The notes below the pieces were generated by a model that was not told the DNA's origin, made no database searches, and saw only the letters and a list, made by a program, of their open reading frames with translations. Source: Ichthyophis bannanicus (Eukaryota; Chordata; Amphibia; Gymnophiona; Ichthyophiidae). Taken from it: a stretch of DNA of 64,000 bases. Made by a program: the position numbers and the translations under genes. Positions within the stretch are counted from its first letter, which is position 1. Every line of letters starts with the position of its first letter. Of this stretch, positions 54,388 to 63,946 are shown piece after piece. Location: the NCBI GenBank assembly GCA_033557465.1, contig CM066033.1, forward strand, positions 1,304,573,519 through 1,304,637,518. The letters are read 5' to 3'.

Positions 54388-54672
54388 ACACCATTTATTT
54401 ATTTAACATTTTTTATATACCACCTTTCATGATATCAAGGCAGTTTACATTGAACAAACTGAACAGGGCATTATAACTTGGAGATAACTTTTTTACAGGG
54501 AATATAGGCAATGGAGGGTTAAGTGGCTTGCCCAAGACCACAAGGAGCACCTGTGGGACTAGAAACCCCAGTCCTTCCAACCCAAGGTTGCTGTCCTCTA
54601 GTGGGATTTGAACCCCTGACCTTCCAGCCTGAGGTACCTTGCCCCAACCACTAGGCCACTCCTCCCACTGTC
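54388..54672 (-). mobile_element. tRNA-headed SINE, second copy
   Basis: A box TGGCCTAGTGG (54648-54658) and B box GGTTCAAATCC (54604-54614) on the minus strand. Core CTTGTGGTCTTGGGCAAGCC. 3' end GTAAACTGCCTTGAT, GGTATATAAAAAATG, AAATAAATA. Closely similar to the copy at 45949-46231; it splits the CR1-b spacer. Confidence 0.82.
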
Positions 54673-54747
54673 TCTGCTCTGCAACCCTTGGAACAGTATC
54701 CCATGATCCAGGAAACCAAAACACTCTTGATGACACCATCCACACAG

Positions 54748-54978
54748 TCATATATTTATCTCCAAGATGTGAGCTTCTCTGCCTTGGCCTATACCCTTAA
54801 CAAGGAGGACTGAAAAGAACACAAGCTGTGTATCTATCTGCGTCACCCTCTGTCCCAGAACCATGAAGTCATTTTTGATATGCTCAGAGGGATACCTGGC
54901 AGTATTATTTGTGCCGACATGGATGAGCAACATCAGGTAATAGTCAATGGGTTTGATGAGTCTCAGCAAACTCACCAT
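54748..54978 (-). pseudogene. CR1-b ORF1 esterase-domain fragment
   Basis: LLRLIKPIDYYLMLLIHVGTNNTARYPSEHIKNDFMVLGQRVTQ is a clear paralogue of the SGNH domain at 18515-18838. Here the third block is GTNN where GTND is expected. The GDSL serine block is missing because the fragment ends at about 55000. Confidence 0.78.
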
Positions 54979-55211
54979 AACATCTTGGATTTTGTTTTAC
55001 AATTACTAGGAAGTTGGGCCAGAGCTGTCCATTTACAATTAAATGTGTCTTAAACAAAGGTTCTTTGCCTTAATAATAGAAAACTGTGCCCTACTTCAAG
55101 CGTTGAACCTTTGTATGGAATTAGTTTTTGGGGTATTGAGGGTTTTGATTGGTGACATTTGTCATGTTTGTGCAGTGGTTTCCAAATAGCTTTTTTGTAT
55201 GCATCAATTAC

Positions 55212-55406
55212 ATTGACTTTGAGTCAGTCCTGACTCCTGGTGACCCAGAAGCTCCTGGGTTTTCTTGGCAGTAGATTGCCAGCCCTTTCTTCTGAGGCAA
55301 TGGAGGATTAAGTGACTTGCCCAAGACCACAAGGAGTGCTAGTGGGAATTGAACCCTGGTTGCTTGGTTACTAAGCCAGTGTTCTAACCACCAGGCTACT
55401 CCTCCA
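55212..55406 (-). mobile_element. SINE copy, diverged, without LINE-B tail
   Basis: B box GGTTCAATTCC (55345-55355) and A box TAGCCTGGTGG (55388-55398) on the minus strand, with the core CTTGGGCAAGTCACTTAATCC. Beyond the core the sequence (CCTGACTCCTGGTGACCC) differs from the other copies, so this is another subfamily. Confidence 0.7.
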
Positions 55407-55447
55407 TGCCAGTGCTATACAAATGATTAGTAGTAATAGTAGTAGTT
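55407..55447 (+). repeat. L2-a 3' tail scrap
   Basis: GTGCTATACAAATGATTAGTAG and further AGTAGTAG repeats match the L2-a extreme 3' end at 28185-28215. Confidence 0.65.
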
Positions 55448-55724
55448 TGTGGTACTGCAGTAGAATCTCCAGTCATAGTCCCTGTGCTATATTTTTTGAG
55501 GCAGTTAACAATGCGTTTACATTGGGTGATGATGTACATAAGACCTGAACGGAAATTAAACTTGCCTTTAAAGGGGAAGTATTTTATTGTTAGGGTGATG
55601 ACTGTATTATAGAGTCTTCCTCTTCATGAGCTTTGTGTGCATCATTTGCAATAGGGAAACGGTATCATTTCATGAGCATATACTTCCTTTTTGCAGTAAA
55701 ATTATATTTTTGTACAATCAGAGA
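55448..55724. other. Unassigned
   Basis: No recognised repeat or ORF motif. Confidence 0.35.
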
Positions 55725-55855
55725 GCAGGAAGAGTATCCTAATGGTTACAGCAGCAGGCTACTAGCCAGGGAAGTCAGAGGTCAAATGCCACAAATGTTC
55801 CTAGTAATCTTGGACAAGTCACTTTACCCTCCATTGTCTCAAGGAGAAACTTAGG
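55725..55855 (+). mobile_element. Degenerate tRNA-SINE in plus orientation
   Basis: A-box-like TATCCTAATGGTTAC, B-box-like GAGGTCAAATGCC, and core TCTTGGACAAGTCACTTTACCC. All three occur in SINE order, with several mismatches. Confidence 0.6.
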
Positions 55856-56267
55856 GTCCTTTTACTAGTGTGCTAAGCAGTTAATGCACATTTTTTAGCA
55901 TGGCAACTGTGAGCAAGAGTCTGCGGTACGTATTACTGTGTGGGCATGACAGTTCTCACACACTAATCCCTTTCTAACTGCAAACTGTGTGATGGAGCGG
56001 GGAATGGATGGGTTAATGGTGGGGAACGGATGTGGAAAACACACTGAAGTTAGCGCAGGGAAACATACTGCCCGCTAACTGTCAATTTATTATTTTATTT
56101 TATTTACTCCAATACTGCAAATAGTGTGGGTACACCTACCGCCACCTCAGTAGATGGAGTGAGACGCGCTTGCAGTAATTGTGCTGTGTATTAGGGTACA
56201 CATCTAGGTATCAACTGCCGGGAACATGGTGGTCATGCCCCTGGCAGTTACTGTAGAGGCATTGCAC
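55856..56267. other. Possible nonautonomous repeat
   Basis: Starts AGGGTCCTTTTACTAGTGTG, a word type also seen at the ends of the 24375-24730 and 36385-36695 repeats. Contains many TGCAC/GTGCA-like and AGTTAGCG words. Ends not defined. Confidence 0.4.
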
Positions 56268-56341
56268 ATAATAGAAACATAGAAACGTGACGGCAGAAAA
56301 AGACCACATGGCCTATCTAGTCTGCCCTTCCATATCACCCA

Positions 56342-57937
56342 CTACAAGAGTCTCCTATTTTCCTTTAGAGATCCTCTGTGTTTGTCCCGTGCTTTTTTGA
56401 ATTCAGATACTGTCCTCGTGTCCACCACCTCCACTGGGAGACTATTCCATGCATCTACTACTCTTTCTGTTAAGAAATATCTCCGCATATTACTTCCAAG
56501 TCTATCCCCTTTCACCCTCAACCTGTGTCCCCTCATAGGAGAGCTCACTTTCAATCGAAGGAGGCTCTCCTCCTGTGCATTTATGCCATGGAGGTATTTA
56601 AACGTCTCAATAATATCGCCTCTGTCCTGCCTTTCCTCTAAAGTGTACATATTAAGATCCTTAGGACTATCCTCATATGCTTTATAACGAAGACCACTAA
56701 CCGTTTTAGTAGCCACCTTCTGCACCAACTCCAACCTTTTGAAGGTGCGGTCTCCACAATTGCACACAATACTCCAAATGAGGTTGCACCAAAGATTTAT
56801 AGAGAGGCACTATCACCTCCTTTCTTCTGCTGACCATTCCTCTCCCTGTGCACCCAACCATCCTTCTAGATTTCACCATTGCCTTTTCTGCTTGTTTAGC
56901 TACTTTCAGATCATCACACACAATCACGCCTAGGTCCCGTTCTTCTTTTGAGGACAGAAGTACATCACCCCCTATACTGTACTGCTCCCTTGAACTGTTA
57001 CAGCCCAAATGCATGACCCTACATTTTTTAGCATTAAATCTCAGCTCCCAAATTCTAGACCATTCTTCAAAGATAGCTAGATCCCTCCTAATGTTATCTA
57101 CACCTTCTTGGGTGTCTACTCTGTTGCAAATTTTGGTATCATTCGCAAAGAGGCAAACCTTCCGCAATATCACTAACAAAGATATTAGAAAGAATCAGAC
57201 CAAGAACAGATCCCTGCAGAACTCAGCTGGTAACCTCCTTCTCCTCAGAGTAAACTCCATTTACCTGTACCCCTTGTCACTTCCCAATCAGCCAATTTCT
57301 AACCTAAGCAGTGACTTTAGGGTCCATCACTAGGGTGCTCAGTTTGTTTATAAGTCACCTGTGTGGAACAGTGTCAAATGCTTTACTGAAATCTAAATAC
57401 ACCACATCTAGAGCTCTCCCTTGGTCCAACCTCCTGGCCACCCAGTCAAAGAAATCAATCAGATGTGTCTGACAAGATCTACTCCTAGTGAATCCATGCT
57501 GCCTCAGATCCGGTAATCCATTGGACTCCAGAAACCTCACTATTTTCTCTTTCAGCAGAGTTTCCAATAATTTACTCACCACTGAAGTTAAACTAACCTG
57601 CCTGTAGTTTTCAACCACATCCTTACTTCCACTTTTGTGTAAAGGGACCACACCTGCCTCTCTTCAGACCTCTGACACCACTCCTGACTCCAGAGGCATT
57701 GAAAAGGTCAGTCAGTGGAGCTGCTAGAACGTCCCCAAGTTCCCTCAGTATTCTCAGATGTATTCCATCTGGTCCCATCGCTTCGTCCTCTTTTAGTTTA
57801 GCTAATTCCTCATGAACACAGTCATCTGAGAATCGTTTGAAATGTCCTTTGCTTTTGTTCTTGTTTGTGGGTGTTGTCTGAGGTCCTGCTCCTGGTTCTT
57901 CATCTGTGAACACGGAACATAAATATTTGATAAGCAA
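56342..57937 (-). pseudogene. CR1-b RT C-terminal two thirds, degraded
   Basis: Minus-strand blocks: CVHEELAKLKEDEAMGPDGIHLRIL, MVPLHKSGSKDVVENYRQVSL, RSRSCQTHLIDFFDWVAR, VVYLDFSKAFDTVPHR. The catalytic box is LFANDTKICNRV, with FADD changed to [32 protein letters not shown] and VVDAWNSLPVEVVDTRTVSEF follow. The N-terminal continuation (KGKRKRRPQWFSKEVAEKVKKKREAF) lies at 63946-63690 beyond DIRS-B. Frameshifts are present near 57200-57350. Confidence 0.87.
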
Positions 57938-57997
57938 TTCCGCTTCATCCTCATCAGTTTCTACATAATCCTCCCCTTAACCCTTGAGTCTGATAAA

Positions 57998-58186
57998 GCA
58001 TAGTTACTCACCTGTAACAGGTGAACTCCAGGAACAGCAGGAATTTAGTCTTCACATATGGGTATCGTCGATACCGACGGAGCCTGCACGGGAACGCTCC
58101 CCAGCGTCCAATTAGGAAGCTTTTGGGAGCATCCCAAAGCGCCTACGTGCTGCCTTCCCACCTTTCCCAACTGCTTCTCTCCAGTT
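57998..58186 (+). repeat. DIRS-B inverted terminal repeat (right end of element)
   Basis: Starts GCATAGTTACTCACCTGTAA and ends CTCTCCAGTT. Bases from about 58025 are the reverse complement of 63512-63655 (CCCCAGCGTCCAATTAGG, GGGAGCATCCCA). The outermost 25 bases, with the CACCTGTAACAGGTG hairpin, have no partner in the other repeat. Confidence 0.88.
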
Positions 58187-58272
58187 GAGTTTAAAGCTGA
58201 GACAAAGAGAGAGAGAGGGAAAGAGAAAGAGATAGATAGAGAGATACAACTCCTAGGGGAGGTGGGTGGGTT

Positions 58273-58370
58273 GTGAAGACTAAATTCCTGCTGTTCCCGG
58301 AGATCACCTGTTACAGGTGAGTAACTATGCTATCTCCAGGAACAAGCAGGAATGTAGTCTTCACATATGG
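58273..58370 (-). repeat. DIRS-B internal complementary region
   Basis: 58273-58330 (GTGAAGACTAAATTCCTG to GTAACTATGC) is the reverse complement of 57998-58056. 58331-58370 (ATCTCCAGGAACAAGC to CACATATGG) is the reverse complement of about 63638-63678. The two ends therefore meet at TATGC/TATCTCC inside the element. Confidence 0.9.
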
Positions 58371-58488
58371 GGACTCCCTAGCTTTAGATGCCAGGGAGAG
58401 ACCCCAGAAGTTGAGTGTCCCTGTGAAAGGGCTCCACTTCCCCCAATGGATCTCTGGCATCCAACCAGGGATGGTGGGTAGGAGTTGA

Positions 58489-60072
58489 TTAGGTATGGAA
58501 CAGGTATTGAAGAACAGCCTGACCAAACAAGGCATCCCGGTGGGAGTCCTTGTCCAAGCAGTAATGGGCTGTGAAGGTATGAACCGAGGCCCAAGTGGCT
58601 GCTCGACAGATGTCGTCGATAGACACAGAGTGTAGATGAGCCATTGAAGCTGCCATGGCTCTCACATTGTGAGCTGTGACATGGCCCTCCAGAGGAAGAT
58701 TCTTACTCTGATAGGCAAAGGAAATACACTGTGCAATCCAGCTGGACAGTGTTCTCTTGGAGACTGGAAGTCCCAAATGAGAAGGATCAAAAGCAACAAA
58801 GAGTTGAGAGAACTTTCTATGTTGCTGTGTTCTTTGCAAGTAAAAGGCTAAAGCTCTTTTACAGTCCAAAGTATGAAGATTCCTTTCTGCATTAGATGCA
58901 TGAGGCCTTGGAAAAAACACAGGCAGGTAGACCGCTTGGTATAAATGAAAAGGCGAGACCACCTTTGGCATAAAGTGTGGATGAGTCCTAAGGACTACCT
59001 TGTCATGATGGAACCTTGTATAAGGTGGATCAGCTACTAGTGCCTGCAACTCATTGATGCAGCGTGCTGATGTGATTGCAATGAGAAAGATAACTTTCCA
59101 AGAAAGGAATTTCAATGAGGTAGTAGCTAAGGGTTCGAAAGGTGGCTTCATGAGCTGACCAAGAACCAGGTTTAAGTCCCATGCCACCGGTGGTGGCCTA
59201 ATGGGAGGCTTAGTTAGAAGAAGGCCTCTCATAAATCTTGCTATAAGAGGATGGGAGGAGATAGGTTGTCCATTTAGAGGCTTGAAAGAAGCTGCAATAG
59301 CACTCAAATGGACTCTTACTGAGTTAGTTTTAAGTCCTGCATTGGATAAATGAAGGAGATACTCCAGTAATGATTCCAGAGGTATCGCAAGGGGGTTAAG
59401 ACCCTTCTGTGAACACCATATGGTAAACCTTTTACACTTGAAAGCATAAGAGTGTCTTGTGGAAGGTTTCCTGGAAGCATAAAGGATATCCTTTACTTGC
59501 TGAGGGAGGTTAAGATCATGAAGATCTAGGCCTTCAGCAACCAAGCCCTGAGATGCAGAGACTGGGGATTGGGATGCCATAACATTCCGTCCTCCTGAGA
59601 TAGGAGATCTGGAGCAGAGCCTAACTCCAGGGAGGGAGCTTGAGAGAGTTGTAGAAGCAGAGGGTACCACACTTGCCATGGCCAATGTGGAGCTATGAGA
59701 ATCATACGGCCTCTGTCTCTCTGAAGCTTGAACAGGGTTTTGGAATTTAGGGGAATGGGTGGAAAGGCATAAAGGAAGTCTTGACCCCAGTGAAGGAGGA
59801 AAGCATCCCTGGCCTGAGAGCCCTGAGCCAGAATTCTGGAACAGAACCGGGGACGTTTGGCATTCAACAGACTTGCAAAGAGGTCTATGTCCGGGGTTCC
59901 CCAAATTTGAAAAATCTTGGCCACCTGATCTGCATCTAGAGACCATTCGTGTGGAAGCAGAACTCGACTGAGTCTGTCTGCCCAAGAGTTTTGTAGGCCT
60001 GGAAGATACACTGCCAGGAGATGAATCTGATGCTCTCTGGCGAGGGCCCATAGTCGCAAAGCTTCGTTGCAA
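58489..60072 (-). pseudogene. DIRS-B tyrosine recombinase, catalytic Arg lost
   Basis: Open frame of 527 codons. The recombinase starts near codon 170 (VAEGLDLHDLNLPQQVKDIL); earlier codons overlap the RT/methyltransferase frame and are probably not recombinase. The core-binding half has RKPSTRHSYAFKCKRFTIWC. In the catalytic half, SARCINEL has Cys at codon 338 where DIRS-A has the catalytic Arg (ARRISEL). The codon is TGC and is consistent with CpG decay of CGC. The HxxR box is HNVR (H468, R471) and the nucleophile is Y504 in AHYCLDKD. It would not be expected to cleave DNA. Confidence 0.87.
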
Positions 60073-61729
60073 AGCGACAGAGAGCCTGTTCCCCCCTGCT
60101 TGTTCATTAGAACATGGCTACTTGATTGTCCGTATGAATGAGGACTGTCTTGTAGCTGAGCAGGGTGTGGAACACTCGAAGAGCAAGGAGAATTGCTCTG
60201 AGCTCTAAGAGACTGATATGTAGATGAGTCTCCTGTGGAGTCCAGGTGCCTTGGGTGGAGAGGTCTTGCAGATGAGCTCCCCAACCCATTGGTGAAGCAT
60301 CTGTTGTGAGAGTTGCCTGGGGTAAGGGTTGCTGAAATGGGGACCCCAGCAACAGGTTCTGAGTGGACTGCCACCATTGGAGGGACAAAATAAGGCAATT
60401 TGTGTTTGCTATTTTGTCTGACAGGCACCCTGATGCCTGGGTCCATTGAGTGGATAAAGTCCACTGGGCTGCTCTCATATGGAGGCGAGCATAAGGAACC
60501 ACATGCACTGTAGATACCATGTGGCCTAGTAGTTGTAACATTTCTCGGGCAGTGAGATGAGGCTTTAGCACTGCTTGAGAAGCTAACTGCACCATGCGAA
60601 GGCAATGGGCCTGGGGAAGATAGGCCCTTGCTTTTCTGGTATCCAGAAAAGCTCCTATGAACTCTAGAGACTGAGTGGGAGTTAGACTGGATTTTGGGAT
60701 GTTTATGACCAGACCCAAATACTGAAGGATACGCATTGTGCAAGACAGAGAAGTCCTGGCCTCTGACTCTGATGGGGCTCGAATGAGCCAATCGTCTAAG
60801 TAGGGGAAGACGAATATCCCTAGAGTGCGAAGAAATGCTGCTACCACAGCCATGCACTTCGTGAACACTCTTGGTGCTGAGGCCAGGCCAAAAGGAAGCA
60901 CCCTGTATTGGTAGTGCTTTCCCTGAAAAAGGAACCGAAGGAACTTTCTGTGAGTTGGATGGATGAGAACATGAGTGTACGCATCCTTGAGATCTAGAGA
61001 ACAAAGCCAATCCTGACTCTGAAGGTATGGCAGCAGAGTACCAAGAGAAATCATCTTGAATTTCTCTTTGAACAGGAATTTGTTCAATTCTCTGAGGTCT
61101 AAAATGGGTCTGTGTCCCCCTGTTTTCTTTGGGATAAGGAAATAGGGGGAGTAAAACCCTGTACCCTGTTGATGAATGGGTACTTCTTCTATTGCCTCTT
61201 GGGCAAGAAGTATAGTGACCTCTTGATCTAACAGGTTGATGGGAGAGGTCTGAGAATTGAACTGTCTTACCATTGTGGGAGGGGGCATGCACAGAAAGTG
61301 AAGCTTGTACCCTCTTTTATAATGGAGTGTCCAATGTTCTGCTGTTATCTGCTCCCATCTGGGGGCAAAGTGATATAACCTTCTTGGAATGGTGGAAGGC
61401 TCTGGTCCATTGAGTGCCAGGAAGGCTAAGTTCTCTAGATGAAAGTCAAAGGCCTTGTGGAGGCTGAGACTGCTGAGACGGTTGAGGCTTAGCAGTCTAT
61501 GCTTTTCTTTGTTTAGGTGGTTGCTGACTTTTTCGGACCGACTGACCTGCAGAACGTCCCTGCTGAGAATAAGAGGGATAAAACCTCTTCTTTTTTGAGA
61601 AGAAAGGTTTCTTGAAAGATTTCTTTCTCTCAGGATCAGCTGTGGCTTTGGATAGCCTATCCAAAGTGGAGTTGTCAGCATCCAACTCATTGGCATTCTC
61701 TTGCCAATTCTTGCTGAATAAATTCTCAC
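59526..61729 (-). pseudogene. DIRS-B RT / RNase H / methyltransferase-like, one frameshift
   Basis: The RT frame 61729-60107 (540 codons) has YFLIPKKTGGHRPILDLRELN, SLDLKDAYTHVLI, LPFGLASAPRVFTKC and YLDD at codons 310-313 (60802-60791), then the RNase H start LTTDASPMGWGAHL and HTDNQVAM. The frame then shifts near 60110, and MNKQGGTGSLSL, GLQNSWADRLSR, DIDLFASLLNAKRPRFC, LYAFPPIPL and LIAPHWPW continue to 59526 in a second frame. These correspond one-to-one with DIRS-A. Start codon uncertain; the frame overlaps gag. Confidence 0.88.
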
Positions 61730-63268
61730 CTGTACAAGGGATATTGCTCAGTTTGTCCTGCACCCAGAGCTCCAAATCGGATGCCTGGAGCCAGGCAATT
61801 CTACGTGCACCTATGGCAATGGCAGAGGTTCTGCTTATGCACTCAAAACAGTCAAAAGCTGCACGATTGACAAACTTAGAAACATCCTGGGCATGTTTAA
61901 CCAGTGTGAGAAAATCCTGCCTCTTGTCATCAGGAAGGAGAGGGTTAAAACCTCCAAATCTCCTGTGACTTCTTTGAGGAACATTCCCATATATAAAATA
62001 TAGGAACTGATCCTGGCAGAAAGCATGGAAGCCTGGAAAGTACGATGTCCAAAGACATCCAAGGTTCTACACTCACGTCCTGGAGGATTAGAGCATGTCT
62101 TTTTGCACTCCTGATCCTTCTCATAGCCGATTCCACTACAATAGAGTGGTGAGGAAGCTGAGGTTTCTGGAATCCAGGACAAGGAGGGACTCGATACATG
62201 GTATCCAGTCTGCGAGAGTTTGGAGAGGTGCTAAGATGTGTCTCCCACATTCTCAACATGAGATCATGTAAGATCTCATGGATAGGCAAGGTAGCTGCCT
62301 CCTTAGGAGCTTTGGGATATTGTAAAATCTCCAACTCCTTAGCTCTGGGCTCTGTTTCAGGAGTCACAGTAATGGACAAACCATGAGCCACCTCCCTGAT
62401 GAAGTCCTGAAAGGAGATATCTTCTGGAGGAGACATCCTACGTTTAGGAGAGGAAGGCTCCTCCGGGAGAAGTATTCCAGTACCGACAGAGCTGTCAGAA
62501 TCCTCAGAGTCCTCCGAGGATTCGAAGTACCTTCTGTCCGGATGCTCTTGAAGAGCCTGATACCCGTACCGACCGAAGTCGGTACCGGGGGGGAATCGGT
62601 ACCGGGGTATCGGTACCGGAAGGCATCGCATGACTGGGTGCCAGCAAAGCAGACACCGATGTTGATGTCGATGCTATTGGTATCGGTACCGATACCGGTA
62701 CCGGCATCGGTGCCGGTTGAACTGTCTGATGCGGCTCCGAGGGCGTCAATGCCGCAAGGAGAGCCGCCAGACTGCGTTCAATAGCCAGGAACCTCTGGTC
62801 TATCGACGCTGCCGATGCCTGGGTATCGGTACTGGAAGCAGCCGGTACCCCAGAGAATGGCATCAGTAGTTCTGCCGAGGTCGAGGCCTTGAGAACATCC
62901 TGGAGCCCCGATAATGCTTTGGAAGCCAAAGGCTCCCGCCGGGGCAATTTTGCCGGTACAGAACCCTCAAGGGCAATGCCAGAGGCATCTCGATGCTTGA
63001 AAGAAGATCTACCCTTTGAGGACTGGCTGGACTTATGTTTAGTTACCTGAGATCCATGGGAGGAAGACAAAGCCCTGGAAGACGTCGATGCCACCGAAGC
63101 TGCATCGGAGGGAAAAAGGGCACTGAGCTTGGCAGCTCGGTTTTGTCGACCCCTCTTGGACATCATGGCACAAGCGATACACTCGGAGATGGAGTGGTCA
63201 GGACCTAAATATTTAAGACACCACTCGTGGGTGTCGGTGACGAAGATGGTACCGCCCCACTGGTGCAC
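61497..63268 (-). pseudogene. DIRS-B Gag-like protein, several frameshifts
   Basis: 63268-62504: HEWCLKYLGPDHSISECIACAMMSKRGRQ (Cys/His pattern C-x7-H-x4-C-x2-C), then a Ser-rich segment and a Pro/Val/Ile repeat encoded by GGTACC/GGTATC words. 62631-61945: acidic SSEDSEDSDSS and the conserved LPHHSIVVESAMRR. 62182-61835: GRECRTLDVFGHRTFQASMLSARISSY. 61775-61497: ELWVQDKLSNIP and a basic tail. Three shifts are needed to read it. Compared with DIRS-A gag, only overall layout (Cys knuckle, acidic middle, basic tail) is shared. Confidence 0.78.
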
Positions 63269-63511
63269 TTTTTAAAACCCGAGGCGGGTTTCTCCATAGT
63301 GGAGGAAATTTTGGGCCTAAGGCCCAAAATGGCACGTGCACCTGGAAAAGAAAAGTTTGGAAAAAAAGAATTTTTTTTTTAAAAGAAAGAAGAACCAGCG
63401 GTACCGGTATAGCGTTGAGGAAGGCAGACATGACCACACAAAAGAAGAATAAGGAAAAAAATTTTCTGCGGTGACAGGAACAACGACCTGCTGGCTCCGC
63501 AGAAAACGAAG

Positions 63512-63678
63512 AACTGGAGAGAGGCAGTTGGGAAAGGCGGGAAGGCAGCACGCAGGCGCTGTGGGATGCTCCCAAAAGCTTCCTAATTGGACGCTGGGGA
63601 GCGTTCCCGCGCAGGCTCCGTCAGTACCAACGATACCCGTATGTGAAGACTACATTCCTGCTTGTTCCTGGAGATTGC
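63512..63678 (-). repeat. DIRS-B inverted terminal repeat (left end of element)
   Basis: From AACTGGAGAGAGGCAG to CTGGAGATTGC; reverse-complementary to 58024-58186 with scattered mismatches. It lacks the 25-base hairpin-bearing end of the other repeat. Confidence 0.87.
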
Positions 63679-63689
63679 CAGTTTTGCCC

Positions 63690-63946
63690 TTCCTCCTCTC
63701 ATTAGCATATCTGAAAAATGCCTTATCCCCCCATTTTATTGCATTGGCTATTTCCTCCTCTTTGTGAATCTTTGCTTTTCTGACTAGTTTGCCAGCCTCC
63801 CTAAGTTTTTCCAAATACAGATGCCTGTCTTCCTCTCTCTGTGATCTCTTGTATTTCATGAAGGCTTCCCTCTTTTTCTTCACCTTTTCAGCTACCTCTT
63901 TTGAGAACCATTGCGGTCTCCTTTTCCTTTTACCTTTATTTATCAT
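63690..63946 (-). pseudogene. CR1-b ORF2 piece between endonuclease and RT
   Basis: Reads GKRKRRPQWFSKEVAEKVKKKREAFMKYKRSQREEDRHLYLEKLREA and RKAKIHKEEEIANAIKWGDKAFFRY. This is the basic linker that precedes the RT fingers in CR1-b, matching 45771-45580 and 16800-16600. Runs off DIRS-B at 63679. Confidence 0.85.

Larger units (their letters stand above)
54241..55005 (-). mobile_element. CR1-b ORF1 / spacer fragment with SINE insert
   Basis: 54275-54387 matches the ORF1-ORF2 spacer at 18315-18415 (CTTTCTTTACCCATCC, CTCTTCAGTAGGTTAGCCAG). After the SINE, 54673-55005 matches ORF1 at 18430-18745. Truncated at 55005. Confidence 0.82.
57998..63678 (-). mobile_element. Complete DIRS-type element (DIRS-B), nested in CR1-b
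   Basis: On the minus strand: left inverted terminal repeat (63678-63512), gag, RT/RNase H/methyltransferase-like, tyrosine recombinase, ICR (58370-58273), right inverted terminal repeat (58186-57998). Length about 5.68 kb. CR1-b flanks both sides with essentially no duplicated target, as expected for recombinase-mediated insertion. Frameshifts in gag and at the RNase H core and a lost catalytic Arg in the recombinase mark it inactive. Confidence 0.93.

Noticed and set aside
61612..62784. Plus-strand frames over DIRS-B gag
   Set aside because: Antisense shadows of the minus-strand gag; no motifs.
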